Positions 46,164 through 57,431 of a DNA stretch of 64,000 nucleotides are shown in pieces (position 1 is the first letter of the stretch; each line of letters opens with the position of its first letter). The notes below the pieces were generated by a model that was given only the letters and a program-made list of their open reading frames with translations, was not told the origin of the DNA and ran no database searches. Origin of the DNA: Lacticaseibacillus chiayiensis (GTDB taxonomy: Bacteria; Bacillota; Bacilli; Lactobacillales; Lactobacillaceae); NCBI RefSeq assembly GCF_004123795.1, contig NZ_MSSM01000028.1, positions 1 through 64,000 on the forward strand, written 5' to 3'. The translations under genes were made by a program, and so were the position numbers.

Positions 46164-47693
46164 CTAACCTTTAGCAGCAGCAAGCTGTTTGCTAGTCTGG
46201 AAGCCGCCAGCAAAGGCTTTGATCTGTGCATCCAGCTTATCTGTATCCGGCAAATCACCGGTATCTTTGATCTGCTTCAACAAATCAGCCGCATTGCTAT
46301 CAAAGAAATCAAACATTTCATTTTGGAAACGGCCGATATCTTCGATTGGAATCGGATCGAGAAAACCGTGGGTCAAAGCATAGAGAATAATAACCTGTTT
46401 TTCGACCGGCAATGGCTTGTGTAATGGTTGTTTCAAAACTTCAACAGTGCGCCGACCACGATTCAACTTGGCTTGCGTAGCAGCATCCAAGTCAGAACCA
46501 AACTGGGTGAAAGCTTCCAGTTCACGGAAGGATGCAAGATCCAGTCGCAATGTACCGGCAACTTTCTTCATGGCTTTGACCTGGGCATCCCCACCAACTC
46601 GAGAAACGGAAGCCCCGGCATCAATCGCCGGCCGTGTACCCGCATAAAACAGGTCACTTTGTAAGAAGATTTGACCATCCGTGATTGAAATAACGTTAGT
46701 CGGAATATAAGCCGAAATATCGCCTGCCTGGGTTTCAATAACCGGTAGCGCCGTCATAGAACCACCGCCGAGCTTGTCGCTCAATTTAGCAGCACGTTCC
46801 AACAAACGACTGTGGGTATAGAAAATGTCCCCAGGATAGGCTTCACGACCAGGCGGACGACGGAGCAGCAAGGACAGCTCACGGTATGAAGTTGCCTGCT
46901 TGCTTAGATCATCATACACGATTAAAACGTGTTTACCGTTGTACATAAATTCTTCACCCATGGCCGCACCGGCATAAGGCGCAATATACAACATCGGTGC
47001 CGGTTCGGACGGGCCAGCCGTCAAAACAATGGTATAATCCATAGCACCGTATTTCTTCAACGTTTCGACCTGGGCACGAACCGTACTGTCCTTTTGCCCA
47101 ATCGCAACGTAAACACAGATCATATTCTGATCTTTTTGATTCAAAATCGTATCAATCGCAATAGATGTCTTCCCAGTTTTCCGGTCGCCAATGATCAACT
47201 CACGCTGACCACGGCCAATCGGAACTAAGGCGTCAATCGCTTTTAATCCAGTTTGTAAAGGTTCGGATACAGATTTGCGTTGCATAACGCCAGGTGCCTT
47301 ATACTCGATCGGACGGGTTTTATCCGTCTTGATCGCGCCTAAGCCATCGACTGGCTGTCCCAAGGAATTGACAACCCGGCCAATCATGGCGTCCCCGACA
47401 GGAACTTCCATAATCCGACCAGTTCTCTTAACCTGGTCACCTTCGCGAATCTCATCGAAGTCACCTAAGATAATGATCCCGACATCGTTCGTTTCAAGGT
47501 TTAACGCTATCCCGTATGAGCCGTTGCTAAATTGGAGCAATTCATTGGCCATGGCATTTTCCAGCCCAGTTGCACGGGCAATCCCGTCACCAATGTAAGT
47601 AACGGTGCCAACTTCTTCAGCCGCTAAATCATCTTGATATCCTTCAAGTTGTTTTTTGATCAGAGAACTGATTTCCTCAGTCTTGATGCTCAT
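46164..47693 (-). CDS. atpA: F1Fo ATP synthase subunit alpha
   Basis: 509 residues from ATG 47693 (GAGGTG upstream). P-loop [47 protein letters not shown]. Non-catalytic nucleotide-binding subunit of F1. A GTG three codons earlier overlaps the SD. Confidence 0.98.
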   Translation of the reverse strand: MSIKTEEISSLIKKQLEGYQDDLAAEEVGTVTYIGDGIARATGLENAMANELLQFSNGSYGIALNLETNDVGIIILGDFDEIREGDQVKRTGRIMEVPVGDAMIGRVVNSLGQPVDGLGAIKTDKTRPIEYKAPGVMQRKSVSEPLQTGLKAIDALVPIGRGQRELIIGDRKTGKTSIAIDTILNQKDQNMICVYVAIGQKDSTVRAQVETLKKYGAMDYTIVLTAGPSEPAPMLYIAPYAGAAMGEEFMYNGKHVLIVYDDLSKQATSYRELSLLLRRPPGREAYPGDIFYTHSRLLERAAKLSDKLGGGSMTALPVIETQAGDISAYIPTNVISITDGQIFLQSDLFYAGTRPAIDAGASVSRVGGDAQVKAMKKVAGTLRLDLASFRELEAFTQFGSDLDAATQAKLNRGRRTVEVLKQPLHKPLPVEKQVIILYALTHGFLDPIPIEDIGRFQNEMFDFFDSNAADLLKQIKDTGDLPDTDKLDAQIKAFAGGFQTSKQLAAAKG

Positions 47694-47716
47694 CCGGTTC
47701 ACCTCTTTACTTATCT

Positions 47717-48262
47717 CTAATCTGCCAGCAGTGCTGCCTTCATCTTCTCGAAACGGTGTTTAATCGTTCCATCGATAACAGATCCGTGCGCTTGAATACG
47801 CACGCCGCCGATGACACTCGGATCAACGATTTGTTCCAGTTGCGTCGACTTCATGCCAAAACGCTCTGTAATAGCACTGCGCAAAGCATCCGCTTGATTC
47901 GCTGACAAAGCAACTGCAGTCGTGACGGTAGCTTTAATAATCCCCGCTTCTTCATCATAAGCGCGATTAAACGCCTCGATGATTGCTGGCAATGCGCCGA
48001 AGCGGCCATACTGCTGGGTTAGCTTCAACAAATTAGCCACAAGCGGACTGACATTTTTGGACAAAGCCGTCATCAGTGCGGCCTTATCATCCGCTGTGAT
48101 TCGGACATTATCAAAAATTGTCAAAATCGTCGGATTATCTTTAAATATAGACGATAACGCCTGTAACTCTTCATGAACGGTTCCCACTTGATCCTGGTCA
48201 TGGGCTGCTTCAAGCAATGCTTTAGCATAACGCGGTGCAACCATTTGATTAGTGACTGCCAT
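47717..48262 (-). CDS. atpH: F1Fo ATP synthase subunit delta
   Basis: 181 residues from ATG 48262 ([28 protein letters not shown] upstream). Helical N-terminal domain and C-terminal [26 protein letters not shown] typical of delta/OSCP. Overlaps atpF by 14 nt. Confidence 0.97.
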   Translation of the reverse strand: MAVTNQMVAPRYAKALLEAAHDQDQVGTVHEELQALSSIFKDNPTILTIFDNVRITADDKAALMTALSKNVSPLVANLLKLTQQYGRFGALPAIIEAFNRAYDEEAGIIKATVTTAVALSANQADALRSAITERFGMKSTQLEQIVDPSVIGGVRIQAHGSVIDGTIKHRFEKMKAALLAD

Positions 48263-48737
48263 TTGCATCACCTAACCGTTTAATATAGTCGTCAATTAAG
48301 TCTTTTTGATCAGTTGCGTTTAGTTCCTTACCGATCAATTTCTGTGCGATTGTTAAACTTAAATTGGCCACATCGTTTTTAGCGTCGGCCAAAGCATCTT
48401 TGCGTGCTTGGTCAATGTCTTCCTGCGCATTTTTTTTCAGCGTGGCGACTTCGGTATTGGCCGCGTCAAGCAGCTGTTGTCGTTGTTTCTCACCGTTTTC
48501 TTTGGCTCGATTGACAATCTTGACAGCGTCAGCATGGGAGTGTTGCAATTCCTCCCGGCGCTTATCTGCTAATTCTTCCGCATCTTTACGGGATTTTTCA
48601 GCATAATCCAAGTCGCCGGAAATCTTTTGCTGGCGATCCGCCATCATTTTTGCGACTGGTTTCCATGCCACTTTTCCAACCGCAATCACCAGAATCAAAA
48701 ATGTAACGATTGTGAAGAGTGTGTCACCTAAACTCAT
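48249..48737 (-). CDS. atpF: F1Fo ATP synthase subunit b
   Basis: 162 residues: one N-terminal membrane helix (LFTIVTFLILVIAVGKVAW) and a long charged coiled coil to the end. Peripheral stalk. Overlaps atpH. Confidence 0.97.
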   Translation of the reverse strand: MSLGDTLFTIVTFLILVIAVGKVAWKPVAKMMADRQQKISGDLDYAEKSRKDAEELADKRREELQHSHADAVKIVNRAKENGEKQRQQLLDAANTEVATLKKNAQEDIDQARKDALADAKNDVANLSLTIAQKLIGKELNATDQKDLIDDYIKRLGDANGSH

Positions 48738-48771
48738 CTTTTGCCACTCCCTTCTTTATTGATGAACCAGG

Positions 48772-49002
<231 letters not shown>

Positions 49003-49006
49003 TTAA

Positions 49007-49717
49007 TTACTCGGGTAGAACTTTGTTTGATGTATAAACCATACCAAGTGTGACGAAAACATAAGCCTGAATACTACCAATGAAGACTGAGAAGCCTTGC
49101 CAAGCTATCTCAGCGACCGTCGCACTGACAAAATTAATTGCGCCACCGGAAAATGCCCACTGTCGAATCAACAGTACCAGCACTTCACCAGCGAAGATGT
49201 TTCCGTATAGTCGCAAGGAAAGCGTAATAAAGTTGGTAAACTCTTCCAATAGATTAATTGGTAAAAGTAGTGGAAGCGGCGACGCATATCCTTTGAGATA
49301 GCCCTTGAAACCTCTGAAAACAACGCCAAAGTAATGCGAAAGTACCAAAACGGCCAACGCCAAGGTCATTGTAATCACCGGAGACGCCGTTGGTGAACGG
49401 AACCATGTATCTTTACCGATATCTAACTCTATAAACAGCCCTAGCTGGTTAGCGATAAAAATAAACAAGAAAAGCGTAAACGCGAAAAGATTGAACGTGT
49501 AACGCTCCGAACCGGGTATGGCACTCTTAACGATACCGTTTGTAAAGTCCATGATCCATTCCAGCACGTTCTGTTTGCCACCAGGGCGCATTTTCAAGTT
49601 ACGCGATAGCCAAAATACAAGCAAGAATACTAGAATCGCTGAAACCAAAACGCCAAGGTCGTTTGTCAGGTTAAAATCTAAACCATAAAACGTGAACTGG
49701 GGATACTTTTCGTTCAC
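49007..49717 (-). CDS. atpB: F1Fo ATP synthase subunit a
   Basis: 236 residues from GTG 49717 (AGGAGG, 8 nt). Multi-helix Fo subunit with the essential Arg in FITLSLRLYGNIFAGEV and the IQAYVFVTLGMVY end. First gene of atpBEFHAGDC; no atpI is found upstream. Confidence 0.97.
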   Translation of the reverse strand: MNEKYPQFTFYGLDFNLTNDLGVLVSAILVFLLVFWLSRNLKMRPGGKQNVLEWIMDFTNGIVKSAIPGSERYTFNLFAFTLFLFIFIANQLGLFIELDIGKDTWFRSPTASPVITMTLALAVLVLSHYFGVVFRGFKGYLKGYASPLPLLLPINLLEEFTNFITLSLRLYGNIFAGEVLVLLIRQWAFSGGAINFVSATVAEIAWQGFSVFIGSIQAYVFVTLGMVYTSNKVLPE

Positions 49718-50015
49718 AGATTTCACCTCCTAACTAAAGTGGCTTCATATCGTGCGTACCATCAAAGAGATGGGGCAAGATTGCAGAGACTTCGATAATC
49801 GTTGGTTACTAGGGTAGACCCTTGAAACACAACCATTACTCTAACACCATTTCAGTGAAAAAACAAAGCGCTAAAAAGAGAAAATTTGCTGTCATAAAGG
49901 CTTTTTCACTGATTTTTTCACGGCGGCCGTGGTTTTCAAGGCTCTTAATGCACTCACAAAAAATCTTTTGACTAAAAATTAAAAAGGCATGTGCGTGAAC
50001 GCATGCCAATTCATA
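49718..50015. other. Intergenic region upstream of atp operon
   Basis: About 300 nt without a gene: the atp promoter region and, at its right end, the upp terminator. A weak minus-strand promoter (TTGTTT, 17 nt, TAGAGT) may lie near 49838-49868. Nothing else is recognisable. Confidence 0.4.
49981..50007 (-). terminator. Terminator of upp
   Basis: GGCATG..CG-TGAA-CGCATGCC hairpin with a TTTTTAATTTTT tract on the minus strand, 9 nt past the stop. Confidence 0.8.
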
Positions 50016-50645
50016 TTACTTTGTCCCAAAAAGTCTGTCGCCAGCATCGCCGAGACCAGGCACAATATAACCGTTTTCATTCAAATGATCGTCCAGCGCG
50101 GCTGCATAAATGTCCACGTCCGGATTGGCTGTCTGAACGGCTTTGACGCCTTCAGGAGCAGCAACAAGTACCACGAGCCGCATAGATGTTGCCCCGCGTT
50201 TTTTGAGCGCTTCAATAGCCATGTTGGCCGAGCCGCCCGTTGCCAGCATGGGATCAACAATGATTAAGTCCCGCTGGTCGATATCCGGCGGCATCTTCAC
50301 AAAGTATTCATGCGGCTTTAGTGTCTTTTCGTCGCGATACATTCCAATGTGACCGACTTTAGCGGCTGGAATAAGGCGCAAAACGCCATCCACCATGCCC
50401 AAACCAGCACGAAGAATCGGAATAACCGCAAGTTTCTTACCGGAAAGCTGCTTTTGAACCGTTTTCCCCATCGGTGTTTCGATCTCGACACTTTCGAGTG
50501 GCAGATCCCGCGTAATTTCATACACCATTAATTCCGCGATTTCATTGGCAATTTCCCGAAATTCTTTAGTACCGGCATGCTTATTTCGAATCAAAGTAAG
50601 CTTATGCTGAATCAACGGGTGATTTAAAACTGTAAATTTCCCCAT
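50016..50645 (-). CDS. upp: Uracil phosphoribosyltransferase
   Basis: 209 residues from ATG 50645 (GGAGG upstream). Begins [26 protein letters not shown]-binding loop in [19 protein letters not shown]; uracil-binding [18 protein letters not shown]. Converts uracil plus PRPP to UMP. Downstream of glyA, as often in lactobacilli. Confidence 0.98.
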   Translation of the reverse strand: MGKFTVLNHPLIQHKLTLIRNKHAGTKEFREIANEIAELMVYEITRDLPLESVEIETPMGKTVQKQLSGKKLAVIPILRAGLGMVDGVLRLIPAAKVGHIGMYRDEKTLKPHEYFVKMPPDIDQRDLIIVDPMLATGGSANMAIEALKKRGATSMRLVVLVAAPEGVKAVQTANPDVDIYAAALDDHLNENGYIVPGLGDAGDRLFGTK

Positions 50646-50685
50646 GACGAGCCTCCTGTGTGAGCCAATTGTTTGCAAACCCTAT

Positions 50686-51918
50686 CTATGATAAGGGATG
50701 TCGGGCTGTCAGCGCAAGGACTTCTTGACGGATCTGATCCAAAGCCGGTCGATCATCGCGATGTGCAATCGCTGCACTGATCAGTTGCGCAACCCGCTTG
50801 CTTTCTTCTGGGGTAAAGCCGCGAGTGGTGATGGCCGCTGTGCCGACCCGAATGCCGCTAGTCTTGAACGGACCGTTTTGCTCGCCTGGGATCTGGTTTT
50901 TATTGGTGGTAATGTCCACTTCGTCCAATAAGTCTTGGACTTGTCGCCCATTGACGCCATAACCCGTGACATCGATTAATACCATGTGATTATCCGATCC
51001 GCCGGAAATCAACCGTAAGTGCGGATCCTCATCAAAGCCGGCAACCATTGCCTGCATATTATCGAGAATCTGTTGGGTATATGTCTTGAATTCGGGCTTC
51101 AACGCTTCACCCAGTGCAACGGCTTTAGCAGCGATTACATGATCCAGTGGTCCACCTTGAATCCCCGGGAACAAAGCAGAATTAATGGCTTTCCCATATT
51201 CAGCCTTAGCCAAAATCATCCCACCACGCGGCCCACGCAGCGTCTTATGCGTCGTGGTCGTCACAACGTCTGAATACGGCACCGGATTCATATGCACTCC
51301 GCCAGCAACCAGTCCGGCAATATGTGCCATATCCACCATTAAAAAGGCGCCGACATGATCGGCAATTTCACGGAACTTCTTGAAATCAATCCCGCGACTG
51401 TATGCCGAGGCGCCCGCCACAATTAACCGCGGCTTAACCTGTTCCGCCTGTTCCCGAATCTTGTCATAATCTAAACGTTCAGTTTTAGCATCCAAGCCAT
51501 AATGGTAAAAATGATATTCCTGGCCGCTAAAACTGACAGGACTCCCATGAGTGAGGTGCCCACCATCGGTCAGATCCATCGCCAAGACTTTATCGCCGTC
51601 TTCCAAAAAAGCTCGATATGCCGCCATGTTAGCCTGGGAGCCAGAATGCGGCTGTACATTGGCGAACTCGGCACCGAAAAGTTTCTTCGCCCGGTCAATC
51701 GCCAGCTGCTCGGTCACGTCTATGTATTGGTTACCGCCATAATACCGATGACCAGGATAGCCTTCAGAATACTTGTTGGTCAAAACCGAACCTTGAGCAG
51801 CGCGAACTGCGGGTGAAACAATGTTCTCCGAGGCAATGAGTTCAATATTATGCTCCTGACGTTCTTCTTCATGATGAATGGCGCCGAAAACTTGTGGGTC
51901 TTGTGCCATAAAATCCAC
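50686..51918 (-). CDS. glyA: Serine hydroxymethyltransferase
   Basis: 410 residues from GTG 51918 (GGAG 9 nt upstream; an ATG at 51927 touches the SD). PLP-lysine in [17 protein letters not shown], substrate region [32 protein letters not shown]. Interconverts serine and glycine with tetrahydrofolate. Precedes upp by 40 nt. Confidence 0.98.
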   Translation of the reverse strand: MDFMAQDPQVFGAIHHEEERQEHNIELIASENIVSPAVRAAQGSVLTNKYSEGYPGHRYYGGNQYIDVTEQLAIDRAKKLFGAEFANVQPHSGSQANMAAYRAFLEDGDKVLAMDLTDGGHLTHGSPVSFSGQEYHFYHYGLDAKTERLDYDKIREQAEQVKPRLIVAGASAYSRGIDFKKFREIADHVGAFLMVDMAHIAGLVAGGVHMNPVPYSDVVTTTTHKTLRGPRGGMILAKAEYGKAINSALFPGIQGGPLDHVIAAKAVALGEALKPEFKTYTQQILDNMQAMVAGFDEDPHLRLISGGSDNHMVLIDVTGYGVNGRQVQDLLDEVDITTNKNQIPGEQNGPFKTSGIRVGTAAITTRGFTPEESKRVAQLISAAIAHRDDRPALDQIRQEVLALTARHPLS

Positions 51919-52049
51919 ATCTACCATCTCCTCTTGAATGCGATCCTATACCCAACTTGAAACTATTAAACACCTTTCTTCGAATTGTCTATTACCTAAA
52001 ACCGTTAAAAAGACCGATACAGCAACACTAATGTACGTTAATTCAAATA

Positions 52050-52081
52050 AAGCCAGCTGACAACCACAAGCCAGCTGGCCT
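52050..52081 (-). terminator. Terminator between sua5 and glyA
   Basis: GCCAGCTG (52052-52059) pairs with CAGCTGGC (52072-52079); a TTTATTTG tract follows on the minus strand. Confidence 0.75.
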
Positions 52082-52093
52082 TATTATAGCAAA

Positions 52094-53116
52094 TCAAAAC
52101 GAATCTGTTGGCATATTTGGTTGAAAGTGCATATTTCCAGCAGATTTAAGGAGGCGATTCATGTAAGCCATACTCAATTCACTGTCAGAGAAAGCTTGCG
52201 CCAGCACAAGTGTCACATCTGGATGAAGGTCAAACCACCGCAAGCCAGCAAATAGTGCATGGGTCGCACTTTCAATATCGCGTCCTAACGAATAGCCAGG
52301 CACATCGGAAAACTTGGCTAAAATTTCATCGGTTGCCAAAATACCATAAGTCTGACCCGTTGTTTTCGCCCATTCGACTGCTGCGGCAAACTCACTGGGA
52401 TCGTCGACAACAACGACTTGAGCAGATGGCGCATAATGTTTGTATTTCATGCCTGGTGCTTTCGGCGCTTCATTCTTGCCGACGTGGCGCACCGCAGAGT
52501 CGACCGGTCCCAATATCGGTTCCAATTCATTCGGGCCAATTGCCCCCGGGCGCAGAATTGCTGGCGGGGTCACGGTTAAATCAACGATCGTGGATTCCAC
52601 CCCGACTCGCGTTTGCCCATCGTCAAGCACGCCGGCAATTTTTCCTGACAGGTCATGTAACACGTGATCGGCCGTCGTCGGGCTCGGCTTGCCTGATGTA
52701 TTTGCTGATGGGCCGACAATCGGAACGCCAGCTGTGGCAATCAACTTACGCGTCAAGGCATTATCGGGATTGCGAAAAGCGGCCGTCTGCAAGCCCCCTG
52801 TCACTTTCATGGACAAGTGCCTAGGCAAAATATTCAGAATCAACGTCAATGGTCCCGGCCAAAAAGCCGCCATTAGTTTAGCTGCTGTAGGGGTAATCGT
52901 TGCATACTGCCCGACCATCGCCGCATCCGCCACCGTTACGATCAGCGGATTGTCTGAAGGCCGACCCTTAGCTGCATACACTTTACCTACCGCATTCACA
53001 TTGGTGGCGTCAGCACCCAGGCCATAAACCGTTTCTGTTGGAAAAGCGACTAACTCGCCGCGCTTTAAAGCAGCTGCGGCTTCCGGGATATCAGATTCAT
53101 GATAACGTTTTGACAA
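52094..53116 (-). CDS. L-threonylcarbamoyladenylate synthase (Sua5/YwlC type)
   Basis: 340 residues. N-terminal YrdC domain (GELVAFPTETVYGLGADATN, AAKGRPSDNPLIV, GPSANTSGKPSPT, GVESTIVDLT) and C-terminal Sua5 domain (YKHYAPSAQVVVV). Makes threonylcarbamoyl-AMP for the t6A37 tRNA modification. TTG start with GGAGG 9 nt upstream. Downstream of prmC by 81 nt. Confidence 0.96.
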   Translation of the reverse strand: MSKRYHESDIPEAAAALKRGELVAFPTETVYGLGADATNVNAVGKVYAAKGRPSDNPLIVTVADAAMVGQYATITPTAAKLMAAFWPGPLTLILNILPRHLSMKVTGGLQTAAFRNPDNALTRKLIATAGVPIVGPSANTSGKPSPTTADHVLHDLSGKIAGVLDDGQTRVGVESTIVDLTVTPPAILRPGAIGPNELEPILGPVDSAVRHVGKNEAPKAPGMKYKHYAPSAQVVVVDDPSEFAAAVEWAKTTGQTYGILATDEILAKFSDVPGYSLGRDIESATHALFAGLRWFDLHPDVTLVLAQAFSDSELSMAYMNRLLKSAGNMHFQPNMPTDSF

Positions 53117-53197
53117 ATTTTTTTGCCTCCATCTTTCGTCTATTGCTACGTAACGCCAAAAGAACCGGTATCACGTCGATTCTTCATCGGCAAATGC

Positions 53198-54028
53198 CTA
53201 AAACTGCAACTTCGCCATACGCGGATGGCCGGCCATGTCCTGCCGAAAACTCACCTGTGCTTGTGGTACTTTTTCCGCAAATAACTTCTGTAATGCCGGT
53301 TGTTGCCGGTAACCGAATTCTAAATAAGCGGCTCCTTCGTCATTCAGATGTGCCGGTAACGCTACGATAAATCGTTCAAAAAGTGCCAGACCGTGATGAT
53401 CGGCAAACAAGGCCAACTTGGGTTCATAACGCAACGTACTTTGATCCATCACTGGCGTTTCTCCAGGCGCAATGTATGGCAAGTTAGTGACCACAAAATC
53501 AAAACGCCCCGGCAAGTGACTAAATAAATCACTCGTCACAAATTGTACCTGAACGTGTTGTGACTGTGCATTCTGCTTGGCGACTGTCAGTGCTGCTTCG
53601 GACACGTCACTTAGCGTCATCGCAACATCCGGTAGCTGACGAGCCAAGGTAATACCGATTGCACCGCTACCGGTTCCTAGATCCAAACCGTTTCGAGCCG
53701 CCGTCTGTTCTTTTGCGACCCAATCAACTAACTCTTCCGTTTCAAACCGCGGAATCAAAACTGCTGGGGTGACTTTAAACATCGCACCAAAAAACGGCGC
53801 GACACCGGTAATATATTGTGCCGGCTCAAATTTAATTAGACGTGTGACATCTGCTTGAAATTGTTGCCATGAAGCATCGGGCATCACATCTTGCCGATGC
53901 AAAATCAATTGACTTGGCGTCCAATTAGCCCGTGTCATTAAAACATACCGTGCCCCATCAGGATCAACTTGGTGTTCTCTCAATAACAAAGACGCCCATT
54001 TGAGCGCCTCAGCGTACGTTTTAGACAT
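53198..54028 (-). CDS. prmC: Release factor glutamine methyltransferase PrmC
   Basis: 276 residues. SAM-binding motif [20 protein letters not shown], and [15 protein letters not shown] at the place of the (N/D)PPY motif; the second motif residue here is Leu, not Pro. Methylates the GGQ glutamine of release factors. ATG overlaps the prfA stop by 8 nt, tying it to its substrate gene. Confidence 0.96.
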   Translation of the reverse strand: MSKTYAEALKWASLLLREHQVDPDGARYVLMTRANWTPSQLILHRQDVMPDASWQQFQADVTRLIKFEPAQYITGVAPFFGAMFKVTPAVLIPRFETEELVDWVAKEQTAARNGLDLGTGSGAIGITLARQLPDVAMTLSDVSEAALTVAKQNAQSQHVQVQFVTSDLFSHLPGRFDFVVTNLPYIAPGETPVMDQSTLRYEPKLALFADHHGLALFERFIVALPAHLNDEGAAYLEFGYRQQPALQKLFAEKVPQAQVSFRQDMAGHPRMAKLQF

Positions 54029-55100
54029 TGAGCGATTCCATCTTCTGAGCTTGATCGTGGACGATTAAGGCATCAATAATTTCGTCAAGGTCGCCGTTCA
54101 TGATGCGATCCAACTTATTAAGCGTCAAGCCGATCCGATGATCCGTTACCCGATTTTGCGGATAATTGTAAGTGCGAATTCGCTCGGAACGATCGCCAGT
54201 CCCAATGGCATTTTTACGCGTCTGATCGTACTTTTCTTGATTTTCAGACTCGTAATAGTCGTAGACCCGGGAACGCAGAATTTGTAATGCCCGTGCCCGA
54301 TTTTCTTGCTGGCTACGTTCATCCTGCATCGATACGACAATCCCAGTTGGAATGTGCGTCATCCGCACTGCGGAACTGGTTTTATTGACGTGCTGACCAC
54401 CGGCACCTGACGAGCGATAAACATCCGTCCGAATATCTTTGGGATCAATTTTTAGATCCACTTCATCATATTCGGGCATCACGCCAACAGTTGCCGTGCT
54501 GGTATGAACCCGGCCGGCGCTTTCGGTCACGGGCACACGCTGCACTCGATGCGCCCCGTTTTCATACTTCAGCTTGGAATAAACATTGTCGCCGGTAATC
54601 ATGACGACGACTTCTTTGTAGCCACCCACTTCAGTTGGCGTCGAATCAATGATTTCTGCTTTCCAACCTTGGCGTTCAGCGTAATGCATATACATATTCA
54701 ATAAATCACCAGCAAACAAACTGGCCTCATCGCCACCGGCAGCCCCGCGAATTTCCATGATAATGTTTTTGTCGTCGTTAGGATCCTTCGGCAGCATCAG
54801 AACCTTGATCTTATCTTCAAGATCGGCTTTTTGCTTTTGCAGATCATCAAGGTCTTCTTTGGCCAGCGCCTCCATATCCTCGTCTTTACTCTCACGAAGC
54901 ACTTCTTCGCTTTCCTTGATGTCGGACAATACCTGCTTGTACTTTTTATAGGCAGCGACGACATCCCGCATCCCGCCTTCTTCCTTCGACAAAGCCAGAT
55001 ACCGCTTCGTGTCGCTGATAACCTCAGGATCCGACATCAATTCTTCCAATTCTTCATAACGATCCAAAAGACCGTCCAGTTGTTCAAAAATCTTATCCAT
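54021..55100 (-). CDS. prfA: Peptide chain release factor 1
   Basis: 359 residues. Anticodon-like tripeptide region near [18 protein letters not shown] (PxT motif) and catalytic [19 protein letters not shown] (GGQ). Reads UAA and UAG. SD AGGAGG before ATG; directly upstream lies copy D of the dispersed repeat. Confidence 0.98.
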   Translation of the reverse strand: MDKIFEQLDGLLDRYEELEELMSDPEVISDTKRYLALSKEEGGMRDVVAAYKKYKQVLSDIKESEEVLRESKDEDMEALAKEDLDDLQKQKADLEDKIKVLMLPKDPNDDKNIIMEIRGAAGGDEASLFAGDLLNMYMHYAERQGWKAEIIDSTPTEVGGYKEVVVMITGDNVYSKLKYENGAHRVQRVPVTESAGRVHTSTATVGVMPEYDEVDLKIDPKDIRTDVYRSSGAGGQHVNKTSSAVRMTHIPTGIVVSMQDERSQQENRARALQILRSRVYDYYESENQEKYDQTRKNAIGTGDRSERIRTYNYPQNRVTDHRIGLTLNKLDRIMNGDLDEIIDALIVHDQAQKMESLNV

Positions 55101-55113
55101 TTGTCCTCCTGTG

Positions 55114-55233
55114 AGCGTGAGCAGGAGCGCTTAGAAATCAGAGTGTAAGTGGCCTTGGGCGTGATGGCCCGGTCTTAGGCCATTACGCCCAAGGTCCTTA
55201 CACTCTGATTTCTGCGACTGCGAACGCGTTATG
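55114..55233 (-). repeat. Dispersed palindromic repeat, copy D (between tdk and prfA)
   Basis: 120 bp and the best-formed hairpin: AGAAATCAGAGTGTAAG pairs perfectly with CTTACACTCTGATTTCT, and CCTTGGGCGT with ACGCCCAAGG, and ATGGCC with GGCCAT. + strand begins GAGCGTGAGCAGGAGC and ends GCGAACGCGTTAT. The CACGCTC end is three bases from the prfA SD. Confidence 0.9.
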
Positions 55234-55255
55234 ATCGTGCGTCAGCAACTACCCA

Positions 55256-55846
55256 CTAATCCTGGTGCTCAATCTTATCTAACGGCGGATGAAAATAATG
55301 ATGCCGGCAAACTGGGTAATACGACTCATTGCCGCCAATCAAAACCTGCTCGCCTTCATAAATCGGCTTTCCGTCATGAATCCGCAAGTTCATAATGGCC
55401 TTTTTGGCGCAAAACCAGCAAATCGTTTTCATTTCTTCAATTTTATCTGCATACAGCAACAGGTATTTAGAACCTTCAAATAGCTCGTTGCGAAAGTCAT
55501 TCTTCAAGCCAAATGCCATGACCGGAATATGCAGCTTGTCAACAACGCACGCAGCTTCAAAAATGTGATGCTTTTGTAAAAATTGGGCTTCGTCAATCAG
55601 CACACAGGCCGCGTGCGGGTCTGTTTCTTTGATCGTTTCATATAAGTCCGTGTCATGCTTGATCGGAATCGCTGTCCGTTCAAACCCGATTCGACTGGCA
55701 ATCAAGCCAACGCCGGCCCGATCATCTAAGGCGCTGGTCATCAGAATCACCCGTTTATTTTGTTCCTCATAATTATGCGCGACTTTCAAAATTTCAATGC
55801 TTTTACCTGAGTTCATCGCACCATATCGAAAGAAAAGCTGGGCCAT
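55256..55846 (-). CDS. tdk: Thymidine kinase
   Basis: 196 residues. P-loop [13 protein letters not shown], Walker [15 protein letters not shown], lasso-loop zinc ligands in [10 protein letters not shown] and YPVCRHHY. Phosphorylates thymidine. Upstream of prfA on the same strand with copy D between them; divergent from murT. Confidence 0.97.
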   Translation of the reverse strand: MAQLFFRYGAMNSGKSIEILKVAHNYEEQNKRVILMTSALDDRAGVGLIASRIGFERTAIPIKHDTDLYETIKETDPHAACVLIDEAQFLQKHHIFEAACVVDKLHIPVMAFGLKNDFRNELFEGSKYLLLYADKIEEMKTICWFCAKKAIMNLRIHDGKPIYEGEQVLIGGNESYYPVCRHHYFHPPLDKIEHQD

Positions 55847-55973
55847 ATGCCGCCTCCATCTAAAATCTCACAGCTCACAGTATAACGGATTTTTTTTGCA
55901 AAGAACACCGTGACTGCCGGTTTACTTGTCGTTTATGCTAAAATAGTCCCATTAAGTTGAGAGGAAGAACGCC

Positions 55974-57326
55974 GTGGCATTTTCAGCAAAAGCCAGCCTG
56001 GCAACTGCCATTGGTCGCAGCAGCTACTGGTTCTTACACACATTTTTAAAAGGCGGGTCAAGCCTCCCTGGCAAACTCGCCAATAAAATTGATTCGCACG
56101 TTTTGCAGGCGCTAGGTCGTGACTATGATGTGATCGTGGTGACCGGTACCAATGGGAAAACCCTAACCACGAGCTTAATCGTCAAAGTACTTAAACAAAA
56201 ATATCAAGAAGTTTTGACCAACCCCACCGGCTCGAACATGTTGCAAGGCATCACCACTGCTTTCCTGGCGCAACCCAAACATGGGCACGGCCGAGGTATT
56301 GCGGTTCTGGAAGTCGACGAAGCCAACGTTGCCCCAGTGGCTGCCCAGTTAAAACCGAAAGCTTTTGTGCTAACCAACATCTTCCGTGATCAGATGGATC
56401 GCTATGGTGAATTCTACACGACCTATCAAAAAATTCTGGACGGCGTCACCCTTGATCCTAAAGCCGTGGTGCTGGCTAATGGGGATGCCCCGATTTTTAG
56501 TTCCCGTAAGTTGCCCAATCCAGTTCATTATTACGGCTTTACGTTGACTGATGAAGGTGATCATAAAGCCCCACCAAATACGGATGGCGTCTTGTGCCCA
56601 GTCTGTCAACATATCTTGCATTATCACGCCATCACCTATGCCAACCTTGGCAATTATTTCTGCCCCAACTGCGGTTTCAAACGGCCAGAGCTTAAGTACC
56701 AAGTAAATGTAGTGACCAAAATGACCCCGCAAAGCAGCGATTTCGTCATCGACCGCCAGCCTTGCCACATTGATATCGGCGGCACGTACAACATTTACAA
56801 TGCCTTAGCCGCTTTCACTGTTGGTCGGACTTTTGGCGTCAGTCCTGAACAAATCAGCCAGGCTTTCGCATATGACGAGAAAGTTTTCGGCCGCCAAGAG
56901 GTCATTCAGCTCGGTGACAAAAAGTTAACCTTGATTTTGGTGAAAAATCCGGTCGGCTTGAATCAGGTACTCAGCATGATCGAAACCGCCAAGCAGCCTT
57001 TTGGTTTTGCCATGCTACTGAATGCCAACTATGCTGATGGTATCGATACCAGCTGGATTTGGGACGGTAACTTCGAGAATTTTGTTGCTAGCAAAAAAGC
57101 CGCGACGTATCTGGTCGGCGGCGAACGCTACAAAGACATTGCATTGCGGCTCACAGTCGCCGGTGTTCCGGAAGACAAACTCATGACGCAACCTGATCTT
57201 AACAACGTGATCGTCGAGCTGCAAAAAATGCCGCAGCAGCAGCTTTATGTTTTGTCAACCTATACGGCAATGTTGCAGCTGCGCAAAAAGTTGAGCGAAG
57301 GCGGTTATATTAAGGCGGGATTTTAA
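55974..57326 (+). CDS. murT: Lipid II isoglutaminyl synthase subunit MurT
   Basis: 450 residues. Mur-ligase ATP site IVVTGTNGKTLTTSLIVKVL, VLEVDEANVAP, FRDQMDRYGEFY and the MurT zinc ribbon LCPVCQHIL..YFCPNCGFKRPE. With GatD it amidates glutamate of lipid II. A gatD gene usually follows but here a terminator comes 27 nt after the stop. GTG start with AGGAAG upstream. Confidence 0.94.
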   Translation: MAFSAKASLATAIGRSSYWFLHTFLKGGSSLPGKLANKIDSHVLQALGRDYDVIVVTGTNGKTLTTSLIVKVLKQKYQEVLTNPTGSNMLQGITTAFLAQPKHGHGRGIAVLEVDEANVAPVAAQLKPKAFVLTNIFRDQMDRYGEFYTTYQKILDGVTLDPKAVVLANGDAPIFSSRKLPNPVHYYGFTLTDEGDHKAPPNTDGVLCPVCQHILHYHAITYANLGNYFCPNCGFKRPELKYQVNVVTKMTPQSSDFVIDRQPCHIDIGGTYNIYNALAAFTVGRTFGVSPEQISQAFAYDEKVFGRQEVIQLGDKKLTLILVKNPVGLNQVLSMIETAKQPFGFAMLLNANYADGIDTSWIWDGNFENFVASKKAATYLVGGERYKDIALRLTVAGVPEDKLMTQPDLNNVIVELQKMPQQQLYVLSTYTAMLQLRKKLSEGGYIKAGF

Positions 57327-57352
57327 GTTGAACCCACAAACGCGATTGTTGC

Positions 57353-57394
57353 AAAAAAACAGGACCTGATTATCAAAGAGCCCTGTTTTTTTTT
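57353..57394. terminator. Bidirectional terminator after murT
   Basis: AAAAAACAGG pairs with CCTGTTTTTT around about 17 nt; serves both convergent genes. Confidence 0.85.
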
Positions 57395-57431
57395 GACGCT
57401 TGACCAAGATTGGCGATTATTCTTACTGGGT

